Below, in pieces: positions 1-6,445 of a stretch of 8,234 nt of DNA. The notes beneath the pieces were generated by a model. It searched no databases and was not told the DNA's origin. It was given only the letters and a program-made list of their open reading frames with translations. Position numbers and translations under genes: made by a program. Origin of the DNA: an uncultured Collinsella sp. (GTDB lineage Bacteria > Actinomycetota > Coriobacteriia > Coriobacteriales > Coriobacteriaceae); NCBI GenBank assembly GCA_938023905.1, contig CALJCO010000051.1:1-8234 (forward strand), given 5' to 3'. Each line of letters starts with the position of its first letter. The stretch's first letter is position 1.

Positions 1-512
1 CCGCGGGCCAGGGCGTCCTGGTACTCCTTGACGGCCTTGAGCCTCTGCATGGGCTTAAGGCGCTCGAACATGGTGTTGCCGTGCAGGTGGTCGATCTCGT
101 GCTGCAGGCACACGCAGAACAGATCGCCCGAGGCCTCATAACGAATCAGGTTGGCGTCCAGATCATACGCCTCGACGACGACATGGTCGGGACGCTCAAT
201 CTCGCAGCTAATCCCGGGGATAGACAGGCAGCCCTCGCTAAACGGCACCAAATGGTCACTCTGCTCAACAATGACAGGGTTGATGAGCACGTACGGGTCG
301 TAGTCGTTCTTGTCGCTGTAGTCGCAGTCGATGGTGACGAGCTGAATAAGCTCGCCGATCTGCGGAGCAGCCAGGCCGCAGCCGCCGTTCTCGAACATCA
401 TCTTCTTCATCTTCTCGGCAAGCGCCTCGATCGCCGGGGTGATCTCCTCGATGACGGCGCACTCCTGGCGCAAACGAGGGTCGGGCGACAGTACGATTCC
501 GTTGGCTTCCAT
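1..512 (-). CDS. def: Peptide deformylase, partial (3' end beyond left edge)
   Basis: Peptide deformylase is a cytosolic metalloenzyme that removes the formyl group from the N-terminal fMet of nascent proteins. The frame is open from 512 to base 1 (170 codons, no stop), so only the last residues are missing; family members are usually 150-200 aa. All three family motifs are visible: GCGLAAPQIG at residues 44-53, EGCLS at 93-97 and QHEIDHLHG at 137-145. By family knowledge Cys95, His138 and His142 bind the metal and Glu139 is catalytic. Two in-frame ATGs compete, at 518 and 512. The Shine-Dalgarno-like GAAAGG (524-519) abuts the first but lies six bases from the second, so I chose 512. It starts 18 bases after the priA stop and is probably co-transcribed and translationally coupled. 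The motifs make the identity very secure; only the start is uncertain, by two residues. Confidence 0.96.
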   Translation of the reverse strand, partial: MEANGIVLSPDPRLRQECAVIEEITPAIEALAEKMKKMMFENGGCGLAAPQIGELIQLVTIDCDYSDKNDYDPYVLINPVIVEQSDHLVPFSEGCLSIPGISCEIERPDHVVVEAYDLDANLIRYEASGDLFCVCLQHEIDHLHGNTMFERLKPMQRLKAVKEYQDALAR

Positions 513-518
513 GGCCAT

Positions 519-524
519 CCTTTC
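519..524 (-). promoter_or_regulatory. Ribosome binding site that decides the def start
   Basis: On the minus strand GAAAGG directly precedes ATGGCCATGG. With no spacer to the first ATG (518) and six bases to the second (512), normal SD spacing favours the second. The site sits in the 18-base gap after the priA stop codon. Confidence 0.6.
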
Positions 525-530
525 AGGTTG

Positions 531-2984
531 TTACATCAAATCATAGGCGTCGACGTCAACGCTCACGCTCACGCCGCGCACGGAGCCCACCTCTTTGAGG
601 CAGGCGTCGATATCATCAGAAACATGGTACCCCACGGGCGACTTCACAAGCAGATGGAAGCGGTAACGGTCCTTGGCTCTCTCGATTACACACGAAGCCG
701 GGCCCAGCACCTGCGGCACGGCACTCCCTGCCCGCAAAAAATCGGGCGCGGCGGCATGCCAGCGGCGCTTAAGAAGCTTTGCAATGCGCCCAATGTAGTC
801 CTGCGCGTCATCCGCGTTCGTCGACCACACCAAAATGTTGACCAGGCGCACAAAGGGCGGATACAGCGCGTCGCACCGCTGGTCCAGGTCGTAGTCGGTA
901 AAGATAGAACGGTCGTGCTCGGCGACGGCGCGAATGACCGGATCCTCGGGCAGATAGGTCTGGATGATGACCTCGCCGGGACGATCGCCGCGGCCGGCGC
1001 GGCCCGCCACCTGCTCCAGCAGATCGTAGGCGCGCTCCCCTGCGCGGAAGTCCGGCAGCTTGAGGGCGAAGTCGGCATTGACCACGCCCACGAGCGTGAC
1101 CTCGGGAAAGTCGAGACCCTTGGCGATCATTTGGGTGCCCAGCAACACGGCGCAATCGGCCGCATCGAACTGCTCGAGCAGCTTTTTGTGCGCATCCTTG
1201 CCGCGCGTGGAATCGGCATCCATGCGGATGATGGCGACGTCCTCGGGCAGCATCTGGTGCAGTGCGTCCTCGATCTGCTGCGTGCCCAGCCCCATTTTTG
1301 CCAGGTAGCGACTGCCACATTTGGGGCAACGACTCGTGGGCGCGGGATACGGCTGCACGCGCCAGGAGGATCCGCATGTGTGACATTGCAGCGTGTGCGT
1401 GCGCTCGTGATACGTAAGCGCGGTGGAGCAGTGGTTGCAGGTGGGAACGCAGCCGCACTCGCGACACATCAGGAACGGCGCAAAGCCACGGCGGTTATGC
1501 AGCAGCACGGCCTTCTCGCGGCGCTCGACCACACGCTCCAAGCCCTCCATCAAGGGTTTTGAGAACATGGAGCGGCTGCCGTGAGAAAACTCACGGCGCA
1601 GGTCGGCAATGCGGACCGTGGGAAGCACGGCGTGTCCCGGGCGCTCGGGCATCTCGACACGCGTCCAAGTGGCACCGTTATACGTGCCACGACGGCAGCG
1701 GTCGAGGGCCTCGGCAGAAGGCGTGGCGGAGCCCAACACGAGCGGGCAGCGATAGCGCCGCGCCATCTCGGCCGCCACCTCGCGCGCGTGGTAGCGCGGA
1801 CTGGAGCCCTGCTTGTAACTTGTCTCGTGTTCCTCGTCGATGATGATGAGGCCCAAGTCGCTGAGCGGGCAAAAGAGAGCCGAGCGGGCGCCGACCACCA
1901 CGCGGGCCGCACCGCTGGCGACCATATCCCACTGGTCCAGACGCTCGCCAGCCGAAAGACGCGAGTGGAAAACCGCGACCGTCTCGCCAAAGCGCGAGCG
2001 GAAGCGGCCGACGGTCTGGGCCGTCAGTGAGATCTCGGGCACCAGCACGCAGGCAGAGCGACCGGCTGCGAGCACGCGCTCGATGGCGGAGAGGTAGACC
2101 TCGGTTTTGCCTGAGCCGGTGACGCCGTCTACCAGCACCACGTCGCCATGAGCGTCCAGACGGGCACGCTCGATCTGAGCAAGTGCTTGCTGCTGGCCAC
2201 TGGTAAGGGAGACCGGCGCTTTGCCGCTTGCCGAGGACAGCGTGGTCTGCTCGCCGCAGCCACGCCAGGCGCGGCGCTCTTCCACCACCACAACGCCGCG
2301 TTTTTCGAGCGCCTTGATGGTCGCCGACATGCTGTTATAGAGAAGGTTGAGGTCGCGCGTCGTGACCGGTCCGCACTGGAGCGCCTCGATGAGTTGGCGC
2401 TGGCGGACCGCGGTCTTGGGTGGCGTGTAGTCAAAGCCTTCGGGCGTAAGCATCACCCAGCGGTTTTGGATGGGTTTGACGGCTGGACGTTCAACCGTCC
2501 ACACGCCGTCGTCGCCCTTGACCACACGCGGGCTGCCGCCCGGTGGCAAAAACAGGCGCAGGCACTCGGAAAGCGTCGCGACATACTCGCGGCTCATCCA
2601 GCGCGCAATGCGGGCAGCCTCGGCGGTAAAGAGCGGTTTGCTGAGGATGGCTTCGACAGGCTTGATGCGCGAAAGGTCAAGGGCGTTGTTGCCTTGCAGG
2701 TCGCCCAGCTCGGGCGCAATATCGACGATGTAGCCTGCGGCGGCACGGTTGCCAAAGTGGACCAGGACCGTCGATCCGACCTGGGCCTCGTTGGCAAGGG
2801 ACTCAGGAATGCCGTAAGCGAACGGTTCGGACAGCGCACGGGTGGGGATATCGAGAACCACGCACGAGTAGGCGGCAATGGGCTCAGGTACAGGATCGGG
2901 CTTGGCCGAGGCAGCAGCGGATGCCGGTGCCGCCGGAGACTCCTCCGGTTCCGGTGAACCAAACAGCGACAGTTGTTGAGCCAT
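531..2984 (-). CDS. priA: Primosomal protein N' (replication restart helicase PriA)
   Basis: PriA is a 3'-5' superfamily 2 helicase that recognises abandoned forks and D-loops and reloads the replisome. The 817-aa protein is complete. Residues 38-140 match the 3'-DNA-binding domain, and about 170-240 look like the winged helix. Walker A is GVTGSGKT (287-294) and Walker B is DEEH (383-386). A zinc module has paired cysteines at 507/510, 516/519, 534/537 and 553/556, with an extra Cys512. The motif V region GTQMIAKGLDFP is at 616-627, and motif VI QVAGRAGRG is at 658-666. The ATG at 2984 has GAGGTG just upstream. Unusual for the family as I know it, the first 37 residues are an extension: QLSLF at residues 4-8, then a Pro/Ala/Ser/Glu-rich linker. 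QLSLF equals the consensus beta-clamp-binding pentapeptide (see findings). The gene follows the gltX terminator and precedes def. I see no convincing dedicated promoter. Confidence 0.97.
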   Translation of the reverse strand: MAQQLSLFGSPEPEESPAAPASAAASAKPDPVPEPIAAYSCVVLDIPTRALSEPFAYGIPESLANEAQVGSTVLVHFGNRAAAGYIVDIAPELGDLQGNNALDLSRIKPVEAILSKPLFTAEAARIARWMSREYVATLSECLRLFLPPGGSPRVVKGDDGVWTVERPAVKPIQNRWVMLTPEGFDYTPPKTAVRQRQLIEALQCGPVTTRDLNLLYNSMSATIKALEKRGVVVVEERRAWRGCGEQTTLSSASGKAPVSLTSGQQQALAQIERARLDAHGDVVLVDGVTGSGKTEVYLSAIERVLAAGRSACVLVPEISLTAQTVGRFRSRFGETVAVFHSRLSAGERLDQWDMVASGAARVVVGARSALFCPLSDLGLIIIDEEHETSYKQGSSPRYHAREVAAEMARRYRCPLVLGSATPSAEALDRCRRGTYNGATWTRVEMPERPGHAVLPTVRIADLRREFSHGSRSMFSKPLMEGLERVVERREKAVLLHNRRGFAPFLMCRECGCVPTCNHCSTALTYHERTHTLQCHTCGSSWRVQPYPAPTSRCPKCGSRYLAKMGLGTQQIEDALHQMLPEDVAIIRMDADSTRGKDAHKKLLEQFDAADCAVLLGTQMIAKGLDFPEVTLVGVVNADFALKLPDFRAGERAYDLLEQVAGRAGRGDRPGEVIIQTYLPEDPVIRAVAEHDRSIFTDYDLDQRCDALYPPFVRLVNILVWSTNADDAQDYIGRIAKLLKRRWHAAAPDFLRAGSAVPQVLGPASCVIERAKDRYRFHLLVKSPVGYHVSDDIDACLKEVGSVRGVSVSVDVDAYDLM

Positions 2985-3016
2985 ACACCACCTCTAACGA
3001 ACGGACCTGAAAGGGG

Positions 3017-3047
3017 TGGGACAAACACCACTGATTATTTTGTCCCA
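3017..3047. repeat. 9-bp inverted repeat upstream of priA
   Basis: TGGGACAAA at 3017-3025 is the exact reverse complement of TTTGTCCCA at 3039-3047, with a 13-base loop. It lies between the gltX terminator and the priA ribosome binding site, inside the presumed priA leader. There is no adjacent T-tract in either direction, so a terminator is unlikely; an operator, a leader hairpin or a dispersed repeat remain possible. The 11-mer GGTGGGACAAA at 3015-3025 recurs exactly in the sdaA terminator (8073-8083). Confidence 0.6.
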
Positions 3048-3066
3048 GCAACCCACTCATCGGTAC

Positions 3067-3101
3067 AGAAACAAGAGCCCCGCTCTGAGTGAACGGGGCT
3101 C
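3067..3101 (-). terminator. Rho-independent terminator of gltX
   Basis: GAGCCCCG at 3075-3082 pairs perfectly with CGGGGCTC at 3094-3101 (8-bp GC-rich stem, 11-base loop). On the minus strand the stem is followed by TTGTTTCTG, a moderate T-tract. It lies 24 bases past the gltX stop codon. The plus-strand side has no T-tract, so it works in one direction only. Confidence 0.85.
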
Positions 3102-3124
3102 GGATACAAACGTTTGCGCAGCGA

Positions 3125-4600
3125 TTACAGCGCCATCGTGCGGGCGCGGTCGATGCGCGCCAGGCAGTCGTCGCGGCCGATGAGCGCCATGGTCTCGCCC
3201 AGCGGAGGGCTCACCATGTTGCCGCAGACGGCGACGCGCACGGCCTGGAACACCACGCGCTTCTTGAGGTCCATCTGCTCGGGCAGCGGCTCAAGCGCGG
3301 CGTCAATGTTGGCAGCCGTCCACTCGTTCACACCCTCGAGCGCGGCCTTGGCGGCATCAAGAATGGCACCCATGCCCTCCTTGGCCAGGCCCTTGTTGAC
3401 GGATTTCTCGTTATACTCGAGCGTCTCGGCCGTAGCGAAGATGGGAGCGGCGACGGTCACGGCGTCGGCCGGCATCTTGGTGCGCGGCTTGACGATGGCG
3501 GCAAGCGCGTCGATCCAATCCTCGCCGTACTCGACATTACCCTCGATGAGACCCGCCTCATGCAGCTCGGGGACCATGATCTCGTCGGCAAACTGAGCAT
3601 CGGACATGCCGTTGATGTACTCGGCATTGACCCAGTCGAGCTTCTTGGGGTCGAAGGTCGCCGGGTTCTTGGAGATGCGGTCGAGCGAGAACTTGCTGGC
3701 CAGGACATCGCGCGGGATGATCGTGGTCTCGCCGTCGAGCGACCAGCCGAGCAGCGCCAGGTAGTTGACGAAGGCGTCGGACAGGTAGCCGGCGTCGCGG
3801 TACTCCTCCACCGAGGTGGCACCGTGGCGCTTGGAGAGCTTCTTGCCGTCGGCGCCCAGGATCATGGAGATGTGGGCGAACGTAGGCACGGGCGCGCCGA
3901 GGGCCTCGTAAACCATGACCTGACGCGGGGTATTGGACAGGTGGTCGTCGCCGCGGATGACATGGGTAATCTTCATCATGGCGTCGTCGACGACGGTCGC
4001 GAAGTTGTACGTGGGCGTGCCATCGGAGCGGAAGATGACAAAGTCGTCGAGCTCCTTGGCGTCGAAGGTCACCTCGCCGTGGACGGCGTCGTGGATGACG
4101 ACGTCGCCGCGGTCCTCGGGCACCTTGATACGCAGGACGTAGGACTCGCCGGCCTCGATGCGGCGGCGGGCCTCCTCGGGATCAAGATCGCGGCAACGGC
4201 GCTGATAGCCCTGGAAGGGGTCCTTGCGCTCCTGCGCGGCCTTGCGGTCGGCGTCGAGCTGCTCCTTGGTGCAGAAACAGGGATAGGCCTTGCCCTCGTC
4301 CCAAAGCTTCTGGGCGGCCTGCTTGTACAGGTCCAGGCGCTCGGTCTGGGCGTAGGGGCCAAAGTCGCCGCCCACCTCGGGACCCTCGTCCCAGTCCAGG
4401 CCCAGCCAACGCATGGCACGCAGGATGATCTGCGTGTTCTCGTCGGTAGAGCGGGTGGGATCGGTGTCGTCAATGCGCAGGATGAACGTGCCGCCGTTTG
4501 CACGGGCGAAAGCCCAGTTATAGATAGCGGTGCGGGCGCCGCCGATGTGCAACTTGCCCGTCGGTGAGGGTGCAAAGCGGACGCGAACGTCTGATGCCAT
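3125..4600 (-). CDS. gltX: Glutamyl-tRNA synthetase
   Basis: This class I aminoacyl-tRNA synthetase charges tRNA-Glu with glutamate in the cytosol. In bacteria lacking GlnRS it also misacylates tRNA-Gln for the GatCAB amidotransferase, but nothing here shows which type this is. The 491-aa product is normal length. The first class I signature is in PSPTGKLHIGG (residues 11-21, HIGH variant HIGG), and the KMSKS loop is KKLSKRHG (253-260). DDTDPTRS at 44-51 and the C-terminal SPPLGETM stretch (464-471) also fit GluRS. The Cys108-x-Cys110 pair and Cys136 resemble the zinc site of E. coli GluRS, but Asp138 stands where a His would be expected. I chose ATG 4600 because GAGGAG lies six bases upstream; an in-frame ATG at 4639 would sit at the predicted transcription start. 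It is divergent from metK and ends at a terminator. Confidence 0.97.
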   Translation of the reverse strand: MASDVRVRFAPSPTGKLHIGGARTAIYNWAFARANGGTFILRIDDTDPTRSTDENTQIILRAMRWLGLDWDEGPEVGGDFGPYAQTERLDLYKQAAQKLWDEGKAYPCFCTKEQLDADRKAAQERKDPFQGYQRRCRDLDPEEARRRIEAGESYVLRIKVPEDRGDVVIHDAVHGEVTFDAKELDDFVIFRSDGTPTYNFATVVDDAMMKITHVIRGDDHLSNTPRQVMVYEALGAPVPTFAHISMILGADGKKLSKRHGATSVEEYRDAGYLSDAFVNYLALLGWSLDGETTIIPRDVLASKFSLDRISKNPATFDPKKLDWVNAEYINGMSDAQFADEIMVPELHEAGLIEGNVEYGEDWIDALAAIVKPRTKMPADAVTVAAPIFATAETLEYNEKSVNKGLAKEGMGAILDAAKAALEGVNEWTAANIDAALEPLPEQMDLKKRVVFQAVRVAVCGNMVSPPLGETMALIGRDDCLARIDRARTMAL

Positions 4601-4610
4601 GGAAATCTCC

Positions 4611-4670
4611 TCGATTGCAGGATGGATGTCTAACCGCATCAGTATAAAGCATCAAAGCAACCTCCGCACA
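4611..4670 (-). promoter_or_regulatory. Candidate gltX promoter and ribosome binding site
   Basis: On the minus strand TATACT (4646-4641) matches the sigma-70 -10 box at five of six positions. The -35 is poor: TTGTGC lies 19 bases upstream. Transcription would start near 4634, giving a leader of about 35 bases. GAGGAG (4612-4607) then lies six bases before ATG 4600. The -10 box is the convincing part. Confidence 0.5.
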
Positions 4671-4720
4671 AAGGGCACCGACCCACTCATTGGGGACAGA
4701 CTTAAATGAGTAGGTGCGGA
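4663..4720. repeat. REP-like composite palindrome between gltX and metK
   Basis: The outer arms TCCGCAC (4663-4669) and GTGCGGA (4714-4720) are perfect reverse complements. The inner arms ACCCACTCATT (4681-4691) and AATGAGTAGGT (4705-4715) pair at 10 of 11 positions around a 13-base loop that contains GGGGACAG. Outer and inner arms overlap by two bases, so the two stems are nearly alternatives. ACCCACTCAT recurs exactly at 3051-3060 in the other gltX-flanking gap. The form suggests a small dispersed palindromic element; copy number elsewhere cannot be judged from this window. Confidence 0.6.
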
Positions 4721-4725
4721 AAGGG

Positions 4726-4820
4726 TGTGAATGTTTGATTTACGCGCTATGATGTGCCCTTGCATAGAGAGCCCGTCGGAATGGTAACGGTCGCCGGGAC
4801 ACGTTTTTGAAAGGACAATC
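4726..4820 (+). promoter_or_regulatory. Candidate metK promoter, leader and ribosome binding site
   Basis: TATGAT at 4748-4753 matches the -10 consensus at five of six positions, but the -35 region (about 4726-4731, TGTGAA) is weak. Transcription would begin near 4760, giving a leader of about 60 bases. AAAGGA at 4810-4815 is a normal ribosome binding site five bases before ATG 4821. The leader has only short self-complementary stretches (CCGT 4773-4776 with ACGG 4787-4790). I recognise no SAM riboswitch class in it. Confidence 0.45.
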
Positions 4821-6101
4821 ATGTCAGAAGAACTTCGTTCCATCCCGCCCCAACACGGGTCCTTTGTTTTTACGTCGGAGTCGGTGACCGAAGGTCATCC
4901 CGATAAGATCGCTGACCAGATCAGCGACGCCGTCCTCGACGCAATCCTCGCCAAAGAAATAGAGCTCCAGGAGCAGGGCTACATCGCCCCCAACGGCGTG
5001 CCTGCCAACGTGGAGAACGTCCGCTGCGCCTGCGAGACCCTCGTGACCACCGGCACCGTCATCGTCGCCGGCGAGATTCGCACCCAGGCCTACGTCGACG
5101 TACAGGAAATCGCCCGCGGCGTCATCCGCCGCATCGGCTACAACCGCGCCAAATTTGGTTTTGACTGCGACACCTGCGGCGTCATGAGTCTCATTCACGA
5201 GCAGTCCCCCGATATCGCCCAGGGCGTTGACGAGTCCTTCGAGACCCAGACCGGCGCTACCACCGACCCGATCGACCTGATCGGCGCCGGCGACCAGGGC
5301 ATGATGTTCGGTTATGCCTCCAACGAGACCAAGACCCTCATGCCCATGCCGCACTACCTGGCAAGCCGCCTGGCCGAGCGCCTGGCAGCCGTGCGTCACG
5401 ACGGCACCCTGCCCTACCTGCGTCCCGACGGCAAGACCCAGGTCACCGTGCGCTACGAGGACGGCAAACCCGTCGAGGTCACGACCATCGTCATCTCCAC
5501 GCAGCACGCCGCCGAGATCGAGGACATGGGCAAGATCAAGGCCGACCTCATCGAGCACGTCATCACCCCGGTCATGGCCGCTGAGAACATGCCATGGGAC
5601 AACGCGGACATCTACGTGAACCCCACCGGCCGCTTTGTCGTGGGCGGCCCCATGGGCGACACGGGCCTCACCGGCCGCAAGATTATCGTCGACACCTACG
5701 GCGGCTACGGTCGTCACGGCGGCGGTGCCTTTAGCGGCAAGGACTGCACCAAGGTTGACCGCTCCGCCGCGTATGCCGCGCGCTGGGTCGCCAAGAACGT
5801 GGTCGCCGCCGGTCTGGCCGACCGCTGTGAAGTCGAGCTCGCCTACGCCATCGGCGTTTCCAAGCCCCTTTCAATCATGGTCGACACCTTCGGTACCGCG
5901 CATGTTGCCGAGGACAAGATCGTTGAAGCCGTAGAGAAGACCTTCGACCTACGCCCGGGCGCAATCATCCGCGACCTGGACCTGCGTCGCCCCATCTACG
6001 AAAAGACGGCAGCCTACGGCCACTTTGGCCGCGAAGACGCCGACTTCACCTGGGAGAAGACCGACCGCGTCGAAGAACTCAAAGCAGCCTGCGGCCTGTA
6101 A
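4821..6101 (+). CDS. metK: S-adenosylmethionine synthetase (methionine adenosyltransferase)
   Basis: MetK makes S-adenosylmethionine from methionine and ATP in the cytosol, releasing phosphate and pyrophosphate; the enzyme is normally a homotetramer. The three-domain protein is complete at 426 aa. Family signatures are GHPDKIADQISDAVLD (25-40), GAGDQGMMFGYA (155-166) and GGGAFSGKD (300-308). Aligning by eye with E. coli MetK, the active-site residues His14, Lys165, Lys245, Lys265 and Lys269 correspond to His26, Lys205, Lys287, Lys307 and Lys311. The protein is longer than the usual 385-400 aa, partly because about 18 extra residues lie between AIL (41-43) and CETL (71-74). AAAGGA lies five bases before the ATG. 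The gene is monocistronic: it is divergent from gltX and closed by a strong terminator 39 bases after the stop. Confidence 0.98.
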   Translation: MSEELRSIPPQHGSFVFTSESVTEGHPDKIADQISDAVLDAILAKEIELQEQGYIAPNGVPANVENVRCACETLVTTGTVIVAGEIRTQAYVDVQEIARGVIRRIGYNRAKFGFDCDTCGVMSLIHEQSPDIAQGVDESFETQTGATTDPIDLIGAGDQGMMFGYASNETKTLMPMPHYLASRLAERLAAVRHDGTLPYLRPDGKTQVTVRYEDGKPVEVTTIVISTQHAAEIEDMGKIKADLIEHVITPVMAAENMPWDNADIYVNPTGRFVVGGPMGDTGLTGRKIIVDTYGGYGRHGGGAFSGKDCTKVDRSAAYAARWVAKNVVAAGLADRCEVELAYAIGVSKPLSIMVDTFGTAHVAEDKIVEAVEKTFDLRPGAIIRDLDLRRPIYEKTAAYGHFGREDADFTWEKTDRVEELKAACGL

Positions 6102-6139
6102 GCTAACGAGAAAAAGCCCCAGCCAAATAACAACGCGCC

Positions 6140-6176
6140 AAAAGAAGTACCGCCCCCAAGCGGTACTTCTTTTTTA
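6140..6176 (+). terminator. Strong Rho-independent terminator of metK
   Basis: A 14-bp perfect stem, AAAAGAAGTACCGC at 6140-6153 with GCGGTACTTCTTTT at 6160-6173, encloses the 6-base loop CCCCAA. The T-run TTTTTT (6170-6175) overlaps the right arm and continues as ATTTAAA. The left arm starts with A-rich sequence, so it may also terminate minus-strand transcription. Confidence 0.93.
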
Positions 6177-6269
6177 TTTAAAGGTGGTAAAGATGAGCCG
6201 ACCTGGGACATGGAATAGGTCACATGCCGATAAATTTTGCAACAGAGCGACTCCAACCATGTATCCTAA

Positions 6270-6390
6270 GTTCCGAGGGCTTTGGTATTTGGTCGATCGC
6301 GAGTTCCGCACGAGCCGGAGGCCACTTAATGTGGCCTCCGTGCGAGCCAGGACTGTAGAGCAGGCGACCAAATACCAAAGCCCTCGGAAC
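6270..6390. repeat. 26-bp perfect inverted repeat with nested central hairpin
   Basis: The left arm 6270-6295 (begins GTTCCGAGGG) and the right arm 6365-6390 (ends CCCTCGGAAC) are exact reverse complements over 26 bp. The 69 bases between them hold a second perfect palindrome: CGGAGGCCAC (6316-6325) and GTGGCCTCCG (6331-6340) around the loop TTAAT. Neither side has a T-tract, so it is not an intrinsic terminator. The flanks show at most a 2-base direct repeat (AA), which is weak support for transposition. It could be a MITE-like element, a structured leader RNA or a recombination site. It ends 55 bases before the sdaA start codon. Confidence 0.9.
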
Positions 6391-6434
6391 AACGGGACAG
6401 AGTATGCCCCGCCCCTCGGGACGACGGGATAGAA
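6381..6434 (+). repeat. Imperfect 22-bp direct repeat, period 32
   Basis: The copies at 6381-6402 and 6413-6434 match at 18 of 22 positions, three of the four differences being interior purine or pyrimidine transitions. The first copy begins with the terminal ten bases of the large inverted repeat's right arm. The second ends one base before the sdaA ribosome binding site. Confidence 0.7.
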
Positions 6435-6445
6435 CAGGAGCGCAT

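Larger units (their letters stand above)
6177..6445 (+). promoter_or_regulatory. sdaA leader region with a weak candidate promoter
   Basis: This is the non-coding part of the 344-base metK-sdaA gap after the metK terminator. A weak promoter candidate is TTGCAA at 6237-6242 with TATCCT at 6262-6267; the spacer is 19 bases, longer than ideal. Transcription from it would start near 6274, inside the left arm of the inverted repeat, so the sdaA transcript would begin with a long hairpin. AGGAG at 6436-6440 is the ribosome binding site, five bases before ATG 6446. Open frames through the region look like chance shadows: they have no ribosome binding sites and are symmetric across the repeat. Confidence 0.35.

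Noticed and set aside
81..1562. 493-codon open frame on the + strand opposite priA and def
   Set aside because: It overlaps two genes whose motifs are unmistakable. Its composition, rich in His, Ala, Gly and Val with no family motif, is typical of the antisense shadow of a GC-rich gene.
3089..4567. 492-codon open frame on the + strand opposite gltX
   Set aside because: It mirrors GltX almost end to end and has repetitive Gly/Val/Leu/Ala composition and no recognisable domain. Third-position GC bias leaves such antisense frames open.
4601..4639. Upstream ATG at 4639 extending GltX by 13 residues
   Set aside because: It has no ribosome binding site and falls at the predicted transcription start. 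GAGGAG correctly precedes ATG 4600, where the family N terminus begins.
4754..4820. Possible SAM riboswitch in the metK leader
   Set aside because: The leader is only about 60 bases, has just 4-bp self-complementary stretches, and shows no motif of a SAM class I recognise. A covariance-model search could overturn this.
4824..5717. 297-codon open frame on the - strand opposite metK
   Set aside because: It lies entirely within metK on the opposite strand, with antisense-type composition.
6270..6390. Large inverted repeat as a transcription terminator or CRISPR unit
   Set aside because: There is no T-tract on either side, a proper metK terminator already lies upstream, and there is no spacer-repeat periodicity.
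6404..6445. Upstream ATG at 6404 extending SdaA by 14 residues
   Set aside because: No Shine-Dalgarno sequence precedes it and the extension is Arg-rich repeat-derived sequence. AGGAG is well placed for ATG 6446.
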